Below, one piece after another: positions 34,919-45,177 of a DNA stretch of 64,000 bases (the first letter of the stretch is position 1; each line of letters begins with the position of its first letter). A program made the position numbers and the translations under genes. Under the pieces are notes generated by a model. The model was given only the letters and a program-made list of their open reading frames with translations, was not told the origin of the DNA and searched no databases. This stretch comes from Zopfochytrium polystomum (Eukaryota; Chytridiomycota; Chytridiomycetes; Chytridiales; Chytridiaceae), in contig JAIVFJ010000098.1 in the NCBI GenBank assembly GCA_025765615.1, positions 124,001 through 188,000 of the forward strand, in the 5' to 3' direction.

Positions 34919-37900
34919 TTGGAACCGAACAGTCGAGTTAAAAGTCCTGAAGAGGGCCACACCACTTCCGCTATCATGCTGACAGCAGAAGAAGAATTAC
35001 CAGTGTCTTGCATTGCTGAGACCCCAGAGGAGGAGGACGAGGAACAAATTCCTCCCCCACTCGTGTATTTCAGTGACACAGAAAGTGAAGATGAGGGCAT
35101 GAGTGCATCTAGGCAACCCTGCCAAGCAAGTGTGTTACCTGCCCCCTTCATCACAGCCTCCGACCAAGTTGTCGTTGCTCCTACCTCTACCAGGGTAGAG
35201 GCCAACAACTCTACTGACCCTGTGTCACCAGACCTAACACCCAGCCCTACTGGCCTGGAGCTGCCCACTGAGAGCGAAGCTGAAGTGACACAGCCTGAGG
35301 CTATCCCAATCTCCTTGGTTTCTACCCCAGGAAAAGAATTGAGTGCCCCGAGCGCATATCCGGAGACTTATGTCAGTCTTGACAACCGTGTTGCAACAGT
35401 AGCCCGCGTTTCAGCCTGGGTCCAGGGTTGTATTCTTCCTGACTGCCTTGTTGATACCGGCTCCAATCACAATGTTGTGACTACTGCGTTTCTGGAGAAG
35501 CTACGCAAATCACCTGTAATGACTCCTTTGAGTCGACCTGCCATGAATAAAGGAATAGGCGGACAAGTGCCTATTTTGGGTCATGTTTACATGAAGGTAA
35601 ACTTTGGAAGAAGTGGTGCCTGTGCAAAATGGTTCCGCTTCTCTGTCGTCCCTCATTGTCCCCGCGCAGTCATTCTTGGAACACCTGTTCTTAAAGAGTT
35701 TCGCACCATTATCTCTTTTGAACATGACACCCTAATGTGGAAGGCTCAGACTCCCCGTGGAGTCACAACATGGTTTAAAACTCCTCTCATCTCTTACCAG
35801 CGTGTCACCGCCGGTAACGAGACCAACATCTCCCAACAGGACGAGGCTGTTGACATTGTTGTTTCGGAAGACATTGTCCTGGCCCCGAATCACAGTTGCG
35901 CCGTCAAGGTTCAGCTCTCCCGTCCTATGATTCACAGGAACGGCTTTGTTCACGCAACGCCTTTTGCATCCCTCATGGATAAGAAAATACACTTCCCTGG
36001 TTCTCTCTTCACTGCCGCTGACCTACACCACCATGATGGTGAAACTCGCTGGTTCTACGTACCCCTGCTATGCTTACAGCACAAGCCAGTACGGATTGCG
36101 GCAGGAACCTGTGTTGCCCGTATCTTTGATATTCCGTCCAGCCTGGATGGCTCTGAGGCCACCACACCAGTGCTGCCTGTCCCAGAGAGTCTCCATAACT
36201 CTCCTGACAACCTTCTTGCTATGTTCAGTGTTGCACAGAAGTATGAGCCTGAAGACTTGGAGTCCTTCCTTAGTGCCCTCGACAACATCGAGAAAGGTAC
36301 CTCTGGTCTGTATGCTGAGGCAGCCCCTAATCCCTCTGAAGACGTTGAACTTGTGGAAGACGTCTCTGAGGCTCCACCTCTTCCTGACGCCGTTGAGGAT
36401 GTTTTCCGTCTCTTTGAGGAGGCAGAGGAAGACCCTGGTAATGAGTCTGACGCTGAAACCCTCCTCGCAGAGGACGATGGTTCTTCTGTTGCTGATATGC
36501 CGCGCCGAAATACTACACACGCAGACAAGCTGGAGTACCTTCCAGCTGAAGCCAATATGACTGATGAAGAGATATGGGCTAAGTTGAAAACAAAGCATAT
36601 TGCTGAGATTTTTGGTGAAGAGACAGTCACCCGTCTAAAGAAATTAGTGGACAAGTACATTAATATCTTCAGGCCTGGTGTCATCACTGGTTCTAAGTTC
36701 CCACCTCCCCACACTATTGAGTTGCAAGAGGGTGCTAAGATTCCTGCTAGTAACCCCTACCCGGAAGGACTTGGACGCACAGAGGTGCTCCGAGACCACA
36801 TCGCCCAGATGAAGAGTGCTAATGTCATACGTGAAAGTCGCTCTCCTTTTGCAGCACCTGTAGTCCTTGCTAAGAAACCTGATGGCTCGTGGCGCTTCTG
36901 TGCTGACCGATATCCACTCCCCCGAATTGAGGAAGTCTTTGACGCAATTAGTAACAAATGCATCTTTAGTGCCATGGATTTGCTCAGTGGCTTCTGGCAA
37001 ATCCCTGTTAAAGAAGAGGATCGCCACAAAACGGCGTTTATATCTTCGCAAGGCCTCTTTGAGTTTAAAGTCATGCCCTTCGGCCTTTGTAATAGTCCCC
37101 CAACTTTCCAAAGAGCGATGGATCATGTTCTTGCTGGCATCAAGTGGTTATACTGCATGGTGTATGTAGATGATGTTGTTGTGTACTCCAAAACACTCAA
37201 TGAACACTTTGAGCACCTTGAAGGTGTCTTCGCGCGTTTCTCAGAGTACAACCTGAAGTTGAAACCCTCCAAGTGCAATCTGTTCCACTTGGATCTCCCA
37301 TTCCTCGGACATCGTGTCTCCCAGGCAGGTCTCCGCAAAGACCCTGCTAAAATGGTTGAACTCGACCAGTACCCCGGTGCCGAAGACTTTGAACCAGCTT
37401 CAGCAGTTCTTGGGATTCGCCAACTACTTTAAGCGTTTCATCCCAAACTATTCAGATAAGGTTCAACCTTTAAACGATCTGTTATCCCACAAACTTCCAT
37501 TTGTTTGGACAGAGCGTCAGGACGAGGCCTTCAACCTTGTCCGCAAAGAGTTGAAAGTCAATACAATTCTCTCTATCCCACAGAAAGGGGATAAGCTCCT
37601 CATTGAAGTCGACGCCTCAGGCTACGCCCTTGGCGCTGCCCTTTACATTGTGGACCCACAGGAACCCCATAACCGAGAGAAGCGAAAACCTGTTGCTTTG
37701 CTTCACGCTGTTCTTGCTGATGCTGAGACTCGCTATTGGACTCACGATCGTGAAGGTCTTGCTATTGTGTGGGCTGTTGACACCTTTGAGCGCTACCTGT
37801 TTGGTCAGTCATTCATTGTCGAAACAGACCACGCACCACTCCTGCAGCTGTTTAAGAAAGCACCACTTACTGGACGCTTTGCCCGCTGGGCTTACCAGCT

Positions 37901-38700
37901 CTCTGACTATGACATCGAACTTGTTCATGTCTCCTGGTAAAAAGAACGTCGTAGCTGACGCCCTCTCCCGAGTCTTCCTTGGGCCTGCTGCTCGTTCTCA
38001 CGAAAATGTCCCTCCAGAGGAGGACAACACGTCTATTTTGCCTACCCCACAACCATCAGAACAGGGGGATGGAGCAAAAAAAGAGGTACTCAATAAGGAG
38101 CCTTCTCCCCTTGCCGACCCTGAGTTCCCTGGCTTGGGTGACCTTGATACTATGTACCAATCTCTGTTTATGCAACAGCACCAGGAGATGGAAAGTCTCC
38201 GTGCAGCTGCTGATGCACGCCCTGCAAACATTGAACCGGACCCGGTTATCAAGAAGAACCTGTTACGCCATGCTCTCACTCGCATTCGACGTGCACCACC
38301 AAAACCACCCGTGTTTGTAGAGCCCAAGTGGAAGCCTTCACTGAACATCTCCACTTGGAATGTGAACGGAATTAATTCCTGGCTCAAAGTTGCCCGCAAG
38401 GCTGGTTTACCTTATGCCCAGGACCCGGATCTTGGTTGGTGCCTTGAGAACTATTTGAACTCTCAGTCTTCAGCCATTGTCTGTCTCCAGGAGACTCGCC
38501 TTGGCCCAAAAAGCCAGAAGCTCATTGATCACCTCAGTAAAATGAAGGATTGGAGAAGTATCCTCTGTGACCCCTGTACTGGACGGAACGGAGTAGCTAT
38601 CTTCTATTGCTCTGACCTTAACGGTTCGGACAGCTAGTCCAAGTGGAGTTGCTCAATGAAGAGTACCCCAAAGGCCCCAGGTTCCTGACTGTCCAACATG
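34919..38700 (+). pseudogene. Gypsy-type Pol (protease, RT, RNase H) fused to an AP-endonuclease-like (EEP) domain
   Basis: The main frame (34919-37432) begins with an acidic, Pro-rich leader. An aspartic protease follows (CLVDTGSNHNVV, later PRAVILGTPVL), then reverse transcriptase (SPFAAPVVLAKKPDGSWRFC, FSAMDLLSGFWQIPV, FKVMPFGLCNSPPTFQRAMD, catalytic YVDDVVVYS). A one-base change near 37378 leads to LQQFLGFANYFKRFIPNYSD and RNase H (LLIEVDASGYALGAALY, HDREGLAIVWAVDTFERYLF, ETDHAPL). A second change near 37930 leads to GKKNVVADALSRV. Instead of an integrase HHCC zinc domain, the same frame then runs about 100 residues and enters an exonuclease-endonuclease-phosphatase domain: LNISTWNVNGINSWLKVARK, AIVCLQETRLGPKS, GRNGVAIFY. 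A third frame change continues NEEYPKGPRFLTV before repeat sequence cuts it off. The RT also lacks the usual DYRxLNxxT segment between RFC and DRYPLPRI, an in-frame loss. The copy is dead. Confidence 0.8.
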
Positions 38701-39575
38701 GTGACCAACAGGCAGCAGTTCAACAAAAGAATGCCCAAGGGCAGTATGACATCTGCCAGTATCACAGAAGCAGGGCTCAATGTGAGAACCAACCAGGTCG
38801 AGGAAGGGAGAGAAAGAAAGGGAAGGAATCCTCACCCCAGCTTGGCATACACACACTGGCCTGGGGAAATCATACCTCTACTAGCTTGGTCAGGTAGCAC
38901 TGGCTTATGCGGACTCCATCCCCAGCTTGGTCTGGTAGCACTAGCCTGGGGAGAAACACCAAATAGGAAAGAAAAGGATTGGTTGTTACCTAGGTAGGAT
39001 TTATTGAGAGAGAGTAGATAGATATAGAACAAAAGAGGAGAGAGAGGGGGAATTACGAAAGGGGAGGAGAGAAGAAGAAAAGAAGGAAGAAAGAAAGAAA
39101 AGAGAAAAGGGAAAGGACATAACAAAAGGAGAAAATGAAAGAAAGAACAATTTGGAAGGATGAATCACTCTTTCAGCCACACCCCCCCTCCAGCCAGTGT
39201 CTCTCCTGCCTCCAAATTTGTGGTGAACATAATTTGAGGCTTTGAGGCCACATCAGTGCCGGGACAGTGGACTGAAAGGTGGGAAAATGAGAGAAAAGGA
39301 AAATGAGTAAAATAAGAATGAATAAGGTGAAAAAGGGGTGTGCCCCCTGTGCTTAGGCCCATTCAGTACAAAGAACACAGGGTGCTCTTTTATAGTGATA
39401 AACACTAGAGCCTGTGAGGGATGTGGTGAATGGTAATAAAGATAAAATAAATATAGGGGGCCAATATAATGATATAGTCACAACTGGGGAAGAGCTTTTA
39501 GGAAGAGCTTTTAGGGAGACCCCAGCTAAGACCATGATCAGTGAGATTAGGAATCTCACACTCTATCCATCGGCG
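38701..39575. mobile_element. Dispersed repeat family 2, copy B, truncating the EEP domain
   Basis: This non-coding repeat begins within the EEP reading frame and carries CAGCTTGGCATACACACACTGG/CAGCTTGGTCTGGTAGCACT-type units. A purine-rich block (39040-39130) and a 3' block from CAGCCACACCCCCC to GAGATTAGGAATCTCACA match copy A (24779-25175). It appears to have inserted into or replaced the 3' end of the retroelement. Confidence 0.6.
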
Positions 39576-39821
39576 TGTGTTCTACTCGACAGGTTAAATT
39601 CGTCTGTTTCTGCATCAAGCACATACGAAGCTCATTGTCCATGCATTCTCCAAAAGTCTGTTTTCCTGTGGGCGGGCGATGGACAATGCTATCTACCACT
39701 TCTTTCCTTGTAGCACATGCATAAAATCGTCAGTTGCTGCGAACATTCCCTCCCAAGCAAACAGGACAGCAACAGCCCCTTCACCGCGAAACTTCCCAAT
39801 CGAAAGAATACCAGCATCCAA

Positions 39822-40519
39822 GATGAAAGCACTCGTGCTCGAAGCCATCGATCGGCACGCCCATTACCTTTGCAGGACGTTCACCGCTCCGACCGTCTTC
39901 TCAGGCTTCGGCATCGTCAAAGTCCTTGAACGACACCGTGTCCCAAGCCATCCTGGCTCTCGCCGCCGGCACGGCCCCATTCACACGGCTGCATGGTCTC
40001 GGCCGGTCTCAACGCGGTCACCCTCGCCCTCCGACCAGCTCGTCCTCCTCGACTTCTTCCTCCGCCCCCGCGACGACCCCGACGTCCAAGCCCTCTGGGG
40101 CTTCTTCGACGGCGGCTCCAAGCACGGCATCGCCGCTTTGTACGCGACAACTAGACCATGGGTGCGTCTTCGCCCCGCTAGAAAACACCTGCCTCCTCGG
40201 TCCTTCGCCGACCTCGCCGCCCCGCCCGTCTTGGCCATCGGCCTCGAACGCCAGCCTGCGCGCCATCGGGGCGGGAAGGCCGCCAGCGGCGCATGCGCAG
40301 CTGTCCACGTCGCGTCGCCTCGGGGGCGCAACCGTGATTGCCCTTGGCCGCAAGCCAGACGACCCGATCACCGTCCCGGCGTCATCGTCGAGACGGACGC
40401 CGCGCCCCCTCAGAGCTGCCGAAAAAATGAGGAAAAACCCCTTTCTGGGTTCACCGGCACGATATTTACGGTATCTGCGACAACTGCGCCACGACACATA
40501 TTTTTTCGACGACAAATAG
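39822..40519 (+). pseudogene. Frame-shifting coding remnant of unknown function
   Basis: An ATG at 39822 opens MKALVLEAIDRHAHYLCRTF and TAPTVFSGFGIVK. Coding-like, GC3-rich sequence then continues in another frame (SLNDTVSQAILALAAGTAPF), a third (SAGLNAVTLALRP) and back (DQLVLLDFFLRPRDDPDVQA, LWGFFDGGSKHGIAALYA). Later GGATVIALGRKPDDPITVP lies in yet another frame. Unspliced introns could explain some switches, but no convincing splice pairs were found, so an eroded gene or several single-base errors is likelier. I do not recognise the family. It lies directly upstream of the F-box gene in the same orientation. Confidence 0.35.
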
Positions 40520-40522
40520 ACG

Positions 40523-41449
40523 ATGACAGGCGGCAACGCCATCCGAAACCTGTGCGATCTCCCGGACGAGCTCCTGCAGCCCGCGCTTCTCGCTGCCGCT
40601 TCGCATCGCCTCGATCGCAGTTTCTACGCCCTCTCCACGGTCTGCAGAGCGTTCTACCGCGTGCTCGCAAACGACCGCGTCAAGCTGGCCATCCTCCACT
40701 CGCATCGCTGCGACCTGCTCCCCTTCCTGGATCACTGCGCCGGCGCGCCGGATCTCGAGCGCCTCCTGCTCACCTACCTCGCCTCGGACGCCGTCGACTC
40801 GCACGGTCTTGCCCGCCTCGCGACCGCCTCGCCGCCGTCGCTCTTCGACTTTGCCGTGCTCCAAGGGTTCGCCGGTCTGGCGCGTTTGATGCTGACCCAC
40901 GGGGCGAACCCCAGCGTCCGCGGCGGCTACGTCATCTGGAACGATTTCAAGCACGACGCGCCTCTCTGGCTCGTGGCGGCGCGCGACGACCTTGCGATGC
41001 TGCGGGTACTGCTGGTCGAATTCGAGACGATGATGCCGACCAACGAGGACGAGACGCCGCACCTGTGGGCGCCGTCGGTTGCGGCGCAACGGTTGCTGCT
41101 GCGGGTGGATGGCGACGAGAACGCGGTGATGAATGTACTGAGGTCCGGCGTGCGCCACTTCAATCCAGACATGGTGCGGCTGGCGCTCGCCCTTGGGGCA
41201 AGGCCAAATACGCAGGACGCCGCGTATATGATCGCCCTCTGTACCATGGGCCCATTCGACAGAGAGAAGGAGATGCGCCTGGTTGCGTGTGCAGGACTGC
41301 TTTTGGACTCGGGGCTTGACGCGAGGGAGATGCTGGAAGCATTGCAAGAAGTGGAGAACACTTGCAATTTAAATTTGATCGAACGGCTGAGAACCATTCG
41401 ACAATTTCTCGGTGCCTCTTCCAAAAACGGTGCTCCGACAGTGAGTTGA
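40523..41449 (+). CDS. F-box-like protein with ankyrin-type helices
   Basis: This single-exon gene encodes 308 residues and has strongly GC-rich third positions. Residues 8 to about 52 fit an F-box (LCDLPDELLQPALLAAASHR, then ALSTVCRAFYRVLANDR): an LPDELL start, a hydrophobic helix and a conserved C..F... segment. It would recruit substrates to an SCF ubiquitin ligase. The rest has ankyrin-like helical pairs (GFAGLARLMLTHGANPSVRG, APLWLVAARDDLAMLRVLLV, MVRLALALGARPNTQD) without the full consensus. The last ~35 residues are less GC-rich. It is intact despite lying between transposon debris. Confidence 0.65.
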   Translation: MTGGNAIRNLCDLPDELLQPALLAAASHRLDRSFYALSTVCRAFYRVLANDRVKLAILHSHRCDLLPFLDHCAGAPDLERLLLTYLASDAVDSHGLARLATASPPSLFDFAVLQGFAGLARLMLTHGANPSVRGGYVIWNDFKHDAPLWLVAARDDLAMLRVLLVEFETMMPTNEDETPHLWAPSVAAQRLLLRVDGDENAVMNVLRSGVRHFNPDMVRLALALGARPNTQDAAYMIALCTMGPFDREKEMRLVACAGLLLDSGLDAREMLEALQEVENTCNLNLIERLRTIRQFLGASSKNGAPTVS

Positions 41450-41499
41450 AAAATATAGGAAAGGTGTATTTCCTGCAAGCAAAGGACAGATTGTGAACT

Positions 41500-41845
41500 T
41501 TCCCAGCTACCCACTCGGGTCTAACATGGACCAGGTCAAAGTTGAAGTTCGATTCGATTTGATTCGACTTTTCGAACACGAACCAGCCGTCGCACGTCAG
41601 ATACAAATCTCCGTATCCGCCCAGCCTCAAGTGCTGGTATTCAGATCAAACACTCATTCGGTCCGGGTTTTTCGAATCAAACCCGAATGGCAAAACGTCC
41701 CATTCGACGGTCTGTTTGTTCCATAATGGATCCAAAGTGCCACTCTCAGTTTTCTTTGCCTTCGTCTTCGCCCCGCTCATGGTGCCGCCCTCGTTGGGTG
41801 TTGCGATTATTTCAGCCTTGGCTAACTCCGCCTCCGCCCTCTTCA
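41500..41845 (-). pseudogene. Gene fragment truncated by an LTR insertion
   Basis: On the minus strand, GTMSGAKTKAKKTESGTLDP and LWNKQTVEWDVLPFGFDSKN followed (in another frame) by LRLGGYGDLYLTCDGWFVFE read like a beta-rich domain; LDPLWNKQ loosely recalls the NPxWNE motif of C2 domains. The frame is open to 41885, but the LTR fragment starts at 41846, so any upstream part is lost. This is a low-confidence interpretation. Confidence 0.25.
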
Positions 41846-42370
41846 TCGGGACCCCTATTATTATTCCCGGTTCTTTAGTTTCCAAGGTGTAATCAAAGTG
41901 TATTGCAGCTAACCAGTCTGTATTATTGGGCCTGCTTTTACTAATTTTGACTTAACAGTTTCTGTCGCGCCAGGGTTTTCTCAACATATTTTCTTTTTCG
42001 GTGACTAATGGAGACTGCCTGACTGCCTAGGGATGGGGTGCCTGACAGGCCATACCCCACACCCGCCTAATATTATTTATTTCTCTTTTTCCTTTTTTCT
42101 TCAACCTAATTTCTGTCCTTTGACACATATACAGAGTCCCTTCAAATCCATCTAGCTCACGCAATGAGGGTAGTGCGAGGTGGTACACACCCCAGGTGAG
42201 TACATGGCCCCTTCAGGGGGGCTCCTCTTAAGGGGCCGCAGGTGGGGAATGCACCTGGCCCCACCACTGACTCTGTTGGAGTGAGGATCACAGGCACTCG
42301 CCTGCTGTGGAGGCGACGTCTACCCTGCAAGGGTGTTGGTGGCTGTGCTCTGCGCGGCCCCCGACACCCT
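41846..42370 (+). mobile_element. Truncated third copy of LTR family 1
   Basis: The copy aligns by eye with the other two LTRs from about 80 bp inside their start (CGGGACCCCTATTATTATTC) to about GGCCCCCGACACC. It has internal deletions of the GTTGGGGGG...TTTTTGGGCC block and lacks both ends. It is clearly older or more damaged than the other two. Confidence 0.8.
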
Positions 42371-43183
42371 CGCAAGGTGGTGATCCTCATCGTCGGCAGT
42401 GTCTACATTTGCAGAACTGTCTGTCGTCTGATCATCCACTTTCCCCCTGTTCGGCCAAATCACCCCCGGCCTCGTCTACCTGTCGAATCTTTTGAACAGG
42501 TAATGCAGCAGCATGTTGCCTGGAAGCAATAAGCGAAACAATGTCCACGTTCAAGGGGCTTGTCGACTTACCTACTGGCACCGGTCGTGCTTCCACGGCT
42601 GTTGGCACGGGAACTTGCATTTCGCATCTGAAATTGTTTTGGCAGATGTCGGTCTGTCTGTCCCAGTCGCCTTCACGTTAGCTGCTGATCTTGTAGAATT
42701 GATACAGTTCCATCTGTCTAGACCCCTGTAGCGGTCGCTGCCTGACTGATTGGCGGTCACCTGTCTTGCCGCCGCTGCCGTTGCCACAGAAACGGCCATA
42801 TACATATTGGGGCAACTCAGCTCAACGTGAAAAGACAGATCAGTCACACACACAGACAGACCGACAATGTGCTGTACTTGGGTCGGTTTTTGTTGCAATC
42901 AACTGTGCTTGGCTTAGGTACACACGCAAAGAAAGGAAATCTTATTTCTCTTTGGGCACGCTAGCTTGCAGCGGCTGGAATAAACTTTTCTTTTTTTTTT
43001 TCGCTGTGTCTACTGCCACTTGTGCTTCCTTATCGAGGGAGAGAAGAAAAAAAGGGGAGGCAGTGAGAGGGGCACAAAAGTTGTAAGAAAAAAAAAGGAA
43101 AGGCGAACAAATGGGACTGTGGGGACTTCAGAGTGTGTGCTTGTTGTTCCCCGGGGTCCGCGTTTCTTTCCCTTTCTTTTCTA
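42371..43183. other. Gap with no supportable gene
   Basis: Short ORFs on both strands (up to about 108 codons) show no motif. A T-run lies at 42990-42999. This region presumably includes the 3' flank of the minus-strand CxHGRxR gene. Confidence 0.5.
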
Positions 43184-44398
43184 TCACGCAAGCATGCGAG
43201 ACGGCGGCGCGTCGTAGCGCGGGTGTTGGTGGCGGTGGTGGTAGCGATCGTGGCCGCCGCTGGCGCGGTAGTCGTATAACTCGTCGTAGTCGTAGTCGTA
43301 CCGGCGGCTCGCCGCCGCCCCCGCCGACACCGCCGTCGTAGTGGCCGCCGCCGTCGCGAACCCATCGCCGCCGCCGCCAACGCCAGCCCCGCCGACCATC
43401 GCCTCCACCGACAACACGCACGCCGCGCCCCTCACCGCCGCCGCCGTCTTCCCCTGGACCGCCGTCCCCGCCCCCGCCCCCGCCCCATCCCCCGTCCCCC
43501 GTCTCGCCGCCGTCCCCCCGCTGCCGCGACACAGCCCGCACCCGTCGCGCCGCCGGCGGTGCACGCACACGGACCCGCCGCCGGTCCCGCGGTCGTAGCA
43601 CGCGATGCATTGCGTGCGGCGGCGGCCGTGCTCGCAGATGCTTTTGCGGGTTGGTGTTGTGGTGGGTGGCGGGGGTGGGGGAAGGTGTGGTGGGGGAGGA
43701 GCGGCGGGGGATGGGGATGGGGTGAGCGGGCGGTAGTGGTGGTTGTAGTGGTGGTTGTAGTTGTGGTTGTGGTTGTGGCGGTGGTGGTGGTGGTGGTGGT
43801 GGGGGTGGGGGAAGGTGGACGCGGTCGCTGCGTGTGGGTATGGGTGGAGCGGGCGCGGGAAGCGCGGCGCGGGGGGTGACGGCGGGAGGAGGAGTGGGTT
43901 GGGCGGGGAGGGCTGCTGAAGGTCCAGCAGTGGCGGAGGAGGGAAGAAGCCCAGGCGTGGCGTCGCTGTTGTTGGTGTTGGGGGTGTCGGTATCGGCGGG
44001 GTGGTGGTGGTGGTGGTGGTGGTGGTCGTCGGGGGCGGCGACGGCGGCTTCGACGCCGTATGCTGCTGCAGCAGCCGCGCCAGCATGTCGTGGCCCGGGC
44101 GGGGCCGCGGTCGCGGGAGGATAACAGTGGCGGCGGCCGAGTGCCGTTTCGGCGAGGTGGTGGCGGCCGGGTGTGGCCGTTCTGTTGTCGCCGCCGCAGA
44201 CGCCGCCGCACCCGTTCTTGTCGTCGCGGTCGTCGCCGTCGCTGTCGCCGCCGCCGCCGTCGTGGTTGTCGTCGTTTCGCCGGACGAGGATGGGTCCTGT
44301 GGCGGCGGCGGCGGCGGCGACGGCGCGCAGTCGCCGGACCAGGGAGTGTGCGTCATTTGTTCGGTTGTTTCTTCTTGCTCCGACGGCTGGATCAGCAT
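43184..44398 (-). CDS. Low-complexity protein with CxHGRxRxxCxxC (EsV-1-7-like) zinc-type repeats
   Basis: An ATG at 44398 gives a 404-residue open frame with G/C third positions. Most is Pro/Thr/Ala/His-rich: poly-Pro and poly-Thr tracts, and a His block HPHHHHHHHRHNHNHNYNHH around residue 220. At about residues 270-310 there are two cysteine-histidine units, ICEHGRRRTQCIACY and VCVHRRRRDGCGLCRG. The spacing C-x-H-x(2-3)-R-x(3-4)-C-x2-C matches the EsV-1-7-type repeat seen in stramenopiles and some fungi and viruses, which is thought to bind zinc. The C-terminus is Tyr/Asp/Arg/His-rich (RYDYDYDELYDYRASGGHDR). Function is unknown; nuclear or metal-linked regulation is a guess. Another frame of 469 codons overlaps it but lacks the motif and is more repetitive. 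Confidence 0.55.
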   Translation of the reverse strand: MLIQPSEQEETTEQMTHTPWSGDCAPSPPPPPPQDPSSSGETTTTTTAAAATATATTATTRTGAAASAAATTERPHPAATTSPKRHSAAATVILPRPRPRPGHDMLARLLQQHTASKPPSPPPTTTTTTTTTTPPIPTPPTPTTATPRLGFFPPPPLLDLQQPSPPNPLLLPPSPPAPRFPRPLHPYPHAATASTFPHPHHHHHHHRHNHNHNYNHHYNHHYRPLTPSPSPAAPPPPHLPPPPPPTTTPTRKSICEHGRRRTQCIACYDRGTGGGSVCVHRRRRDGCGLCRGSGGTAARRGTGDGAGAGAGTAVQGKTAAAVRGAACVLSVEAMVGGAGVGGGGDGFATAAATTTAVSAGAAASRRYDYDYDELYDYRASGGHDRYHHRHQHPRYDAPPSRMLA

Positions 44399-44763
44399 AT
44401 GCGCAGCAAGGAAGGGGGCGTTTTCTTGTTTCGCACTGTGCGTTTTCGTTCGGAAGCGTCCTACGTTGCCTTACGTTGGGGGAAGGAGGCTGGCTCTGAG
44501 AGGGAAGGGTAGAAGGGAAGAAGGGGAAGGAGGGCAAGACCCTCTCACGCTCGCTGGCAGTGTGGCTGGGCGTTGGTGGTGGTGGTGGTGGTGGTGGTGG
44601 TGGTGGGGAGCGAGTTTTGAGTGGGGGGGGGGGCCAGGCCGGCTTATGAGAAGTAAGCGTTCTTTTTTTTTTTTTCTTTCGTGCGAGGGGGTAGACAGAG
44701 AGTGTGTGTGCGTGTGTGTGCGGACTTATTTTTTTCCCGATAAATGATATTTACAGTTTGGCG

Positions 44764-44786
44764 TGGTTGTGTGTGTGTGTGTGTGT

Positions 44787-44841
<55 letters not shown>
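44764..44841. repeat. (TG)n microsatellite
   Basis: A nearly pure GT repeat of about 78 bp. The long ORFs over it are artefacts of the repeat. Confidence 0.95.
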
Positions 44842-44842
<1 letters not shown>

Positions 44843-45177
44843 TGTGCAGTGTGCGTGTGCGTGTTTATTTCCTCACCCCCGCGGCTGAACCACGGAGCTC
44901 GCGGATGGTCGAAGATAGAGAGAGAGGGAGAGCGACAGAGAGAGAAGAGAGAGCAGAGAGAGAGAGAGAGCACAAAACCATCCCGATTCCCACTCCCCCC
45001 CGGCTTTTCTCGTTTTATTTAATAATCATGTTGCGGGTGGAATCCAAAAAACTGTCTCTGTCTCTGTCGGTTCATCCATCAGTCTGTCCACTTGTCTGAC
45101 TCTCCTGACCCCATCACATCATGCAGAACAGACACTGCCCGAGACACTGCGGCCGAACTCGCTTCACTCAAAACCCT

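Noticed and set aside
43128..44537. A longer 469-codon minus-strand frame overlapping the CxHGRxR gene
   Set aside because: It is made of Arg, Pro and Asn translations of GC-rich repeats and lacks the ordered Cys/His motif. The 404-codon frame has the motif and better third-position bias.
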